NCBI GenBank assembly: GCA_948663505.1
Contig: CAPNAQ010000047.1
Location: 1 to 11,683 of the forward strand
Direction: 5' to 3'
Source of the DNA: an uncultured Clostridia bacterium
GTDB lineage: Bacteria; Bacillota; Clostridia; TANB77; CAG-508
Length of the DNA: 11,683 nucleotides
Both the position numbers and the translations under genes were made by a program. Below are positions 6,740-11,683 of this stretch, piece after piece. Within the stretch, counting starts at the first letter, position 1; every line of letters starts with the position of its first letter. The notes beneath the pieces were generated by a model. The model saw only the letters and a program-made list of their open reading frames with translations. It ran no database searches and was not told the origin of the DNA.

Positions 6740-6745
6740 TATTTT

Positions 6746-7057
6746 TTATTTTCTAAATTTCACTTCTTGAAATAAAAAATCATGCACTTTTTCCCATGTT
6801 ATCTCTTGATGTAAAAATTCATTTATTTCATTTTCAACTTTTTGTTGTTTTGGTGTTAATACAACTTTTATTTCTTTATTCCAATCTATATCTTGTAACC
6901 AGAATGTTTTAAATTTTTGCCAAAAACCAACTTTAGTAGGTAGTGTTTCATTTCTTATTGTTCCGACATTTTCTCGTAATTCAAGTTGTGTATTTTGATT
7001 AGTTTCACCATAAGAAACTCCTCCAAATACTCCTGTCTCTTTATTATATTCTCCCAT
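6746..7057 (-). CDS. Unrecognised 103-residue protein with a threefold FxxQ motif
   Basis: I do not recognise the family. It is a real gene: ATG at 7057 with AGGAGG at 7066-7071 (8-base spacing), its own good promoter and a downstream terminator. The protein is hydrophilic, with no signal peptide or membrane segment. The first 40 residues are Gly/Asn/Glu-rich (GEYNKETGVFGGVSYGETN) and look flexible. The second half has three copies of F-[LW]-x-Q-[DE]-[IV]-x-[WF]: FWLQDIDW (52-59), FLHQEITW (81-88) and FLFQEVKF (94-101). The first and last copies are preceded by WQKFKT and WEKVHD, so a roughly 14-residue helical unit seems duplicated. It sits alone between mtaB and the transposase remnant, and its job is unknown. 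Confidence 0.8.
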   Translation of the reverse strand: MGEYNKETGVFGGVSYGETNQNTQLELRENVGTIRNETLPTKVGFWQKFKTFWLQDIDWNKEIKVVLTPKQQKVENEINEFLHQEITWEKVHDFLFQEVKFRK

Positions 7058-7094
7058 TGCCTTTTCCTCCTTTGTACTTTAATTTATTAATTAT

Positions 7095-7123
7095 TTTATA
7101 CTATATATATCTATTAATATCAA
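7095..7123 (-). promoter_or_regulatory. Sigma-A-type promoter of the 103-residue ORF
   Basis: On the minus strand TTGATA (7118-7123) and TATAAA (7095-7100) are spaced by exactly 17 bases. The predicted transcription start is near 7088, about 30 bases before the ATG. This supports separate expression of the small gene from mtaB. Confidence 0.7.
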
Positions 7124-7156
7124 GTTCTTTTGTGTTAAGTTTTGTTTACATATTTG

Positions 7157-7187
7157 TTACATTTTTATTACATTTTTATTACTTTTT
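7157..7187. repeat. Short tandem repeat, 11-bp unit
   Basis: TTACATTTTTA occurs twice in a row (7157-7167, 7168-7178) and a third time in degenerate form (7179-7187), just past the mtaB stop codon. No terminator hairpin for mtaB is visible in this interval, so mtaB transcripts may run into the small ORF. Confidence 0.6.
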
Positions 7188-8477
7188 CTATTCAGCTTCT
7201 ATATATTCATTAAATGCTTTTTTACATGTTACTTTTTTTATAATATTTTCTAGATTTTCACTTGATTTATAATATACTTGTATATAGTTCGATGTATGTC
7301 CTTTATATATTCCTTCTTTCTCTTCTTCAAATAATACTTCAACTTGTTTTCCTATATACATTTCGTTATATTCTCTCTCATTTTGATTTGATAATTCTAT
7401 TAATTTTTGTATTCTTTGTTCTTTGATTTCTCCAGATACCTGATTTGGCATAGTTGCTGCTTTTGTTCCTTTTCGTTGTGAATATTTAAATACATGCATT
7501 TTATAAAATTTTATTTCTTTTAAAAATTGATATGTTATATTAAATTCTTCTTCTGTTTCTCCTGGGAATCCTACTATTATATCTGTTGTTAAATTTACAT
7601 CTTGATATGTCTGTTTTAATAATTGTGTTATTTTCCTAAATTCTTGTGTTGTATATCTTCTATTCATTCTTTTTAGTGTATTATCACATCCACTTTGTAA
7701 TGATAGATGAAATTGATGACATATTTTATCTAGATTTTTTAGTCTTTTTATAAATGTTTCTGTTATTAATAATGGTTCTATTGATCCCAATCTTATTCTT
7801 TCTATTCCTTCTATTTTATTTATTTCTTCTAATAAATCTATTAATTCATAATGTTCTTTAAAGTCTTTTCCATATGATGCTATATGTATTCCTGTTATTA
7901 CTACCTCTTTTATGTCTTTTTTAGCTATTTTTTTGATCTCAGATATTATACTTTTTGGTTTTCTACTTCTTACTCTTCCCCTTGCATATGGAATAATACA
8001 ATATGAACAAAATCTGTCACATCCATCCTGAATTTTGATTACTGCTCTTGTTTTTTCTGTATATGTTATATTTCCAAATTCTTTATATTCTTTTTCTTTC
8101 ATTACGTCTTCTATTTCAACCTTTTTTTTGCTTTTCTTTATATATTCTTCTATATGTTTTACAATTTCAGTTTTTTCATTATTTCCTAATACTATATCTA
8201 TTTCATCTATTTTTTCTAATTCTTCTTTCGCAACTTGTGCATAACATCCACATGCTACGATTATCGATTCTTGATTTTGTTCTTTTACTCTTCTTAACAT
8301 TTGTCTTGATTTTCTGTCTGACATGTTTGTTACTGTACATGTATTTACTATATATATATCCGCTTTTTCAGTGTGTTTTACTATTTCATATTTTTTTTCT
8401 ATAAATTTTTGTATCATTGCATTTGTTTCATATTGATTTACTTTACACCCTAGTGTTATAAATGCTACTTTTTTCAT
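7188..8477 (-). CDS. mtaB: tRNA (N6-threonylcarbamoyladenosine37-C2) methylthiotransferase MtaB
   Basis: MtaB is a radical-SAM enzyme that adds a methylthio group to t6A37 of ANN-decoding tRNAs, making ms2t6A. The 429-residue length is normal. The N-terminal UPF0004 domain holds the first 4Fe-4S ligands Cys11 (LGCKVNQYE), Cys47 (VNTCTVTN) and Cys78 (CGCYAQ). The radical-SAM CxxxCxxC is Cys153, Cys157, Cys160 in DGCDRFCSYC, followed by IPYARGRVRSR. A TRAM-like RNA-binding segment fills about 370-429. The LGCKVNQYE and VNTCTVTN signature favours MtaB over MiaB or RimO. The ATG at 8477 has only a weak GGGAGA box about 12 bases upstream. A promoter lies upstream at 8510-8538. No lesions are seen. 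Confidence 0.95.
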   Translation of the reverse strand: MKKVAFITLGCKVNQYETNAMIQKFIEKKYEIVKHTEKADIYIVNTCTVTNMSDRKSRQMLRRVKEQNQESIIVACGCYAQVAKEELEKIDEIDIVLGNNEKTEIVKHIEEYIKKSKKKVEIEDVMKEKEYKEFGNITYTEKTRAVIKIQDGCDRFCSYCIIPYARGRVRSRKPKSIISEIKKIAKKDIKEVVITGIHIASYGKDFKEHYELIDLLEEINKIEGIERIRLGSIEPLLITETFIKRLKNLDKICHQFHLSLQSGCDNTLKRMNRRYTTQEFRKITQLLKQTYQDVNLTTDIIVGFPGETEEEFNITYQFLKEIKFYKMHVFKYSQRKGTKAATMPNQVSGEIKEQRIQKLIELSNQNEREYNEMYIGKQVEVLFEEEKEGIYKGHTSNYIQVYYKSSENLENIIKKVTCKKAFNEYIEAE

Positions 8478-8509
8478 TTTTTACTTTTTCTCCCTTTTTT
8501 GTTTTTTAT

Positions 8510-8538
8510 ATTATCCCATATTTTTTCTATATTTTCAA
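8510..8538 (-). promoter_or_regulatory. Sigma-A-type promoter of mtaB
   Basis: On the minus strand TTGAAA (8533-8538) and GATAAT (8510-8515) are spaced by 17 bases. The -35 box begins one base after the REP palindrome at 8540-8570, so the palindrome lies exactly where upstream activator contacts would be. Confidence 0.65.
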
Positions 8539-8539
8539 G

Positions 8540-8570
8540 TGTGACAAAGGGGGCGTCCCTTTTTGTCACA
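8540..8570. repeat. Type 2 REP-like palindrome, third copy
   Basis: Bases 8540-8569 are identical to 1-30, more than 8.5 kb away. The feet TGTGACAAA and TTTGTCACA form a 9-bp outer stem with a G-run/C-run inner stem. It sits between the terminator of the large secreted protein gene and the mtaB promoter, as a single copy rather than an inverted pair. Confidence 0.88.
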
Positions 8571-8571
8571 T

Positions 8572-8599
8572 AAAAAAGAGAGAGTTTGAACTCTACTCT
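8572..8599 (-). terminator. Intrinsic terminator of the large secreted protein gene
   Basis: On the minus strand AGAG, a bulged T, then AGAGT pair with ACTCT and CTCT around a TCAA loop, followed directly by TTTTTT (8572-8577). It lies about 35 bases past the stop codon of the large gene and ends just before the REP palindrome, separating this transcript from mtaB. Confidence 0.75.
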
Positions 8600-8633
8600 T
8601 TGAGTATAATTCTTTTCTCTCACTCTATTTTTA

Positions 8634-11582
8634 TTATTCTGTTACAGTTCCATCTTCACCTGGTGTTACTTCTGTTCCTGCATCAGGAGTTGTTGAAACA
8701 TCACTACGAGCGTTATAAGCATCATGATATGCATTAATTATTACTTGTACATCATTTTTTGTTTCTATTAAATTTAATGCTGTTCCATAATCAGTTTCAG
8801 CTAAATATTTATCATTATTAAATCCTCTTATACTATTTAATAGTTCTTTTACATATGCTCTTGTAGCTTTTACTGTAACTCTTTCTGCTTCTTCTAATGT
8901 ATTTTTAAGTTCAGTTTTTGTTTTTGAAGCTTGAATGTTACCTTTATTAACACGTATTTCATTATATATTTCTTTAACATTTATATATTTTTTAGAACTT
9001 AGTTCTACATCTTCAGATTGAACATTAGTATTTCTTAATGCTGTATAATATTTAGTATTTAATTCATTGTATGCACTGTTTATCTCTGAATCTGTTGCAA
9101 CATTTTCCATAATTGCTTTTGCTTCTTCATATGCTTTTTCAACAGCTTTTAGATCTGTAGCAGCATTTATAACTTCTTTACTATCAGCAATTGCTTTATC
9201 AAATTCTGCTTTATTATTAGTATAAGTATATGCTGTTGATACATAATCATCTGTTATTTTTTCTTCATAATAAGCTTTAAGTTCTTCTAATGTTTTAAGT
9301 GATTGTTCTTCTGGTGCTAAGTTTCTATTTAATACATATTCATATTCACTAATTGCATCTTTGCAAGATTCTGCATTTCTTATTTGTCCTAAGAAGAAAT
9401 CATATTTTGTTTTTGGTAAATATAATTGTACTTTTCCTACTTCTACATTATTTTCATATACTGTAGTTTCTACACCATTTTCATATACAACACCTAATAA
9501 ATATTCAACATATGCTTTTGTTGCATTTATTACAGAAAATTCTGCATCTTTTTCTGCTTTATCAACTTCTTCTACTGTTGTTGCTTTCCATATATTAGAA
9601 ATTCCTTCTTGAAGAGCACTTTGTATATCTGGAGTTTCTATATATTTTAATTCACTTCCAGGTACTAATTTATTTAAAGAACTTTCTTCACATGTATATA
9701 TATCTAATAGTTTAGTAACACTATCTTTTTGAAGATTATAAAATGCTTCATCATCTTCTTTTATTTTATTCAATGCTGTCATTGCTTTATTTACTTCAGC
9801 ATTTATATCTTTATTAGCATTTACACCTTCACATGCATTTATTGCATTTATAGCATTCTCTACAACTTCTGCTATTTTTTCTTCACTTACTTTATATTTT
9901 TCTGTTCCGTCTTCATTTTTAGCAGCTGTTCTAACAGCTTCTGCCATTTCGTTTACTTTTTCAATTGCAACTATTTTAGCCATTTCAAGATTGAAAGTAT
10001 CTTCATCTATTAATTCTTTTTCTATAACATTTTCAAATGCTTCAATTGCTTCAGCTTCTGTTGTTGCCTCATCAATTGCTTTTAAAGCTATATCACGGTC
10101 AGTAGATAATAAGTAATATTTTCCTACTACTGTTTCAACTCCATTTTCATCTTTAACTTTTATAGTATATCCTTCTCCATTATTATATATTGAAGAAACT
10201 AAACGTTTTGTAGCTTCTTTTGTTGCATTTAATATTGCTGTTTCTGCATCCTTTTCAGCTTTTTCAACATCTTCTGCTGATTTATTATCTGCACTATATA
10301 TACTTGAATATCCTTTAACTACTGCTTCGTTTATTTCTGTAAGTGTTAGATAATCACTTTCACTTCCAGGTACTGTTGATTTTAATGCCTCATTGTTTTC
10401 AACATAATTTGTTAATGCTTCTGAAGCTTTCTTTTGAGCTTCTTCAATTTCAGCTTTTATTTCAGCATCTATTTTTATTGCATCTATTATAGCTTTTGCT
10501 TCAGCTACAGCTACATCGATAGCTTCTTTATCTTCACTTGCTTCAATTGCAACTTTACCAGCTTCAATTGCATTTGCTAATGTTTCTGCATTATATTCTG
10601 CATAATCTTCTGCATTTTTGTATTCGTCTAATTCTTTTATTGCATTTGCTTTAAGATCTGTTAATGTAACTCTTTCAGCGTTTACTACATATTCATATGT
10701 TTCAACTATGTCTTTTATTGTTTCAGCTTTATTTAATTCTTCTTTATAGAATTCATATTTTGTATTTGTTAATACTAATCCAAAATATTCTTCTCCATTG
10801 TTATATATTGTATTTAATAAATGTTGTGCATATCCTCTAGTTGCTTCTAATATTGCTTTTTCAGCTTCTTTTTCTGCATTTGCAACACCTTCTACTGTAG
10901 TTGCTCCTGCTATTGCATTATATCCAGCTGTAATTGCTTCATTTATTGCTGGAACTGATGCATAATCTGTTTCACTTCCAGGTACTATATTTTTTAATGA
11001 AGAATTTTCTACATAGTTTGTTAATTCAACTACTGCTTTTTCTTTTGCAGGTTCTACTGCTGTTGAATCTGTAACAACTCTAACTTCAATAGCTTCTAGT
11101 CTTAAAAATTCTCCTGTTGTTCCTGCTACAGTTCCTTCTTCTACCCAATTAGTCCAACCATAGTTTTCTCCATGTACTCTATATTGAATTTTATATCCTT
11201 TTTCTGCTAAACCTTTTGATTTTATTGTTATAGCTTCCATTTTTAAGCATTGTCCTGTTGTTCCTATTATATCTTCTTCTGTAAGATTATATCTCCATCC
11301 AATGTCTTGAATATGTACATCAAAACTTAAAGATGCGTTTTCGCAATTTTCAAGTTTCATTCTTATAGCTTCCATTCTTAAACATTGTCCTGTTGTTCCA
11401 GCTATACCACTATTTATTGCATCTTGCCATCCAATATTTTCAACGTGTGCTTGATATGATACTGATGGTTTTGCTTTTATTTCTGCATCTGTTGCTTTTG
11501 CTACTGGTATAACAAGTGTTCCTGTCATAACAGCTGCTGTTAATAATGTTGCCCCGATTTTTTTGTTAATATTATTCTTCAT
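8634..11582 (-). CDS. Large secreted protein with three ChW repeats and four helical repeats
   Basis: The 982-residue protein starts with a signal peptide (KKIGATLLTAAVMTGTLVIP, cleavage likely near VAKA, residue 30). Three ChW-type repeats follow at about 39-77, 84-121 and 131-170, each with GW and GTTGQCLRMEAI-like cores. Then come long Glu/Ala/Lys-rich helical repeats at about 183-388, 389-620, 621-842 and a partial 843-960. The first three carry NYVE- or IYTCE-type openings, VPGSE (200, 405, 640), an AEK-AE-AI-AT helix and mostly IYNNGE; they end in a FIVAR-like three-helix segment. No LPXTG, SLH or membrane anchor ends the protein (tail EVTPGEDGTVTE). ChW repeats are a clostridial surface or secreted-protein feature; binding partner unknown. 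The ATG has GGAAGG at 11591-11596, and a strong terminator follows the gene. Confidence 0.9.
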   Translation of the reverse strand: MKNNINKKIGATLLTAAVMTGTLVIPVAKATDAEIKAKPSVSYQAHVENIGWQDAINSGIAGTTGQCLRMEAIRMKLENCENASLSFDVHIQDIGWRYNLTEEDIIGTTGQCLKMEAITIKSKGLAEKGYKIQYRVHGENYGWTNWVEEGTVAGTTGEFLRLEAIEVRVVTDSTAVEPAKEKAVVELTNYVENSSLKNIVPGSETDYASVPAINEAITAGYNAIAGATTVEGVANAEKEAEKAILEATRGYAQHLLNTIYNNGEEYFGLVLTNTKYEFYKEELNKAETIKDIVETYEYVVNAERVTLTDLKANAIKELDEYKNAEDYAEYNAETLANAIEAGKVAIEASEDKEAIDVAVAEAKAIIDAIKIDAEIKAEIEEAQKKASEALTNYVENNEALKSTVPGSESDYLTLTEINEAVVKGYSSIYSADNKSAEDVEKAEKDAETAILNATKEATKRLVSSIYNNGEGYTIKVKDENGVETVVGKYYLLSTDRDIALKAIDEATTEAEAIEAFENVIEKELIDEDTFNLEMAKIVAIEKVNEMAEAVRTAAKNEDGTEKYKVSEEKIAEVVENAINAINACEGVNANKDINAEVNKAMTALNKIKEDDEAFYNLQKDSVTKLLDIYTCEESSLNKLVPGSELKYIETPDIQSALQEGISNIWKATTVEEVDKAEKDAEFSVINATKAYVEYLLGVVYENGVETTVYENNVEVGKVQLYLPKTKYDFFLGQIRNAESCKDAISEYEYVLNRNLAPEEQSLKTLEELKAYYEEKITDDYVSTAYTYTNNKAEFDKAIADSKEVINAATDLKAVEKAYEEAKAIMENVATDSEINSAYNELNTKYYTALRNTNVQSEDVELSSKKYINVKEIYNEIRVNKGNIQASKTKTELKNTLEEAERVTVKATRAYVKELLNSIRGFNNDKYLAETDYGTALNLIETKNDVQVIINAYHDAYNARSDVSTTPDAGTEVTPGEDGTVTE

Positions 11583-11683
11583 AATTATTACCTTCCTTTT
11601 TTATTTAAATTTAATTAAAAGTTTGCCTTTAATTATTCCCCCCTTTTCACCTCCTAATAATAAATTAATATATTTTTAATCAT
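11583..11683 (-). promoter_or_regulatory. Leader region with a stand-alone Shine-Dalgarno-like site
   Basis: A perfect AGGAGGTG (11648-11655) lies about 65 bases before the ATG, followed by a run of six G (11638-11643), with no start codon at the right distance. A weak inverted repeat (TAATTAAAAG / CTTTAATTA) sits between it and the true ribosome binding site at 11591-11596. A stand-alone purine-rich site in a leader can act as an mRNA stabiliser by 30S binding, as in some Bacillus toxin genes; this is inference. At the edge a 9-codon frame (MIKNILIYY, stop overlapping the AGGAGG) is visible but cannot be judged. Confidence 0.35.

Noticed and set aside
7157..7187. 11-bp tandem repeat as a regulatory array
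   Set aside because: Under three copies of a low-complexity unit in AT-rich DNA; more likely slippage.
1..8570. CRISPR array from three 30-bp identical palindromes
   Set aside because: Copies are not regularly spaced, one is inverted, and no spacers or cas genes are present.
11638..11660. Anti-Shine-Dalgarno-like CACCTCCT as a 16S rRNA 3' end
   Set aside because: The bases around it do not match the conserved 16S rRNA 3' end; it is just the complement of an AGGAGGTG site.

Overview
The window is a very AT-rich stretch in which every credible gene lies on the minus strand. The gene set suggests a Gram-positive, spore-former-type Firmicute, most likely a Clostridia member: HrcA/CIRCE-type groES control, the radA-disA pair, MtaB, Clostridial hydrophobic W (ChW) repeats and strong AGGAGG ribosome binding sites. 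TGA is used as a stop. I cannot name the species.

Layout from left to right (all genes transcribed right to left): an inverted pair of REP-like palindromes (1-71); groES with a near-perfect CIRCE operator; pyrG (CTP synthase) with its own promoter and a leader hairpin; a membrane-anchored cyclophilin-type prolyl isomerase; disA (c-di-AMP synthase and DNA scanning protein); radA (branch-migration ATPase), broken in this sequence by one extra base; a decayed REP-associated tyrosine transposase (RAYT); an unrecognised 103-residue protein with a thrice-repeated short motif; mtaB (tRNA ms2t6A methylthiotransferase); and a 982-residue secreted protein with three ChW repeats followed by about four large helical repeats.

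Housekeeping themes are stress folding (groES, prolyl isomerase), nucleotide supply (pyrG), genome integrity (radA-disA) and tRNA modification (mtaB). The large secreted protein is the main accessory gene.

The most distinctive layer is a system of dispersed palindromes in two sequence types. Type 1 has TGTCCA / TGGACA feet around a GGGGAC-N-GTCCCC core. Type 2 has TGTGACAAA / TTTGTCACA feet around a similar G-run/C-run core. They sit directly behind stop codons (groES, disA, radA, the 103-residue ORF) or flank the RAYT remnant in inverted orientation. One longer 109-bp derivative fills the radA-disA gap and reaches into the possible start region of disA. This is the footprint of RAYT-driven REP spreading, now apparently without an intact local transposase.
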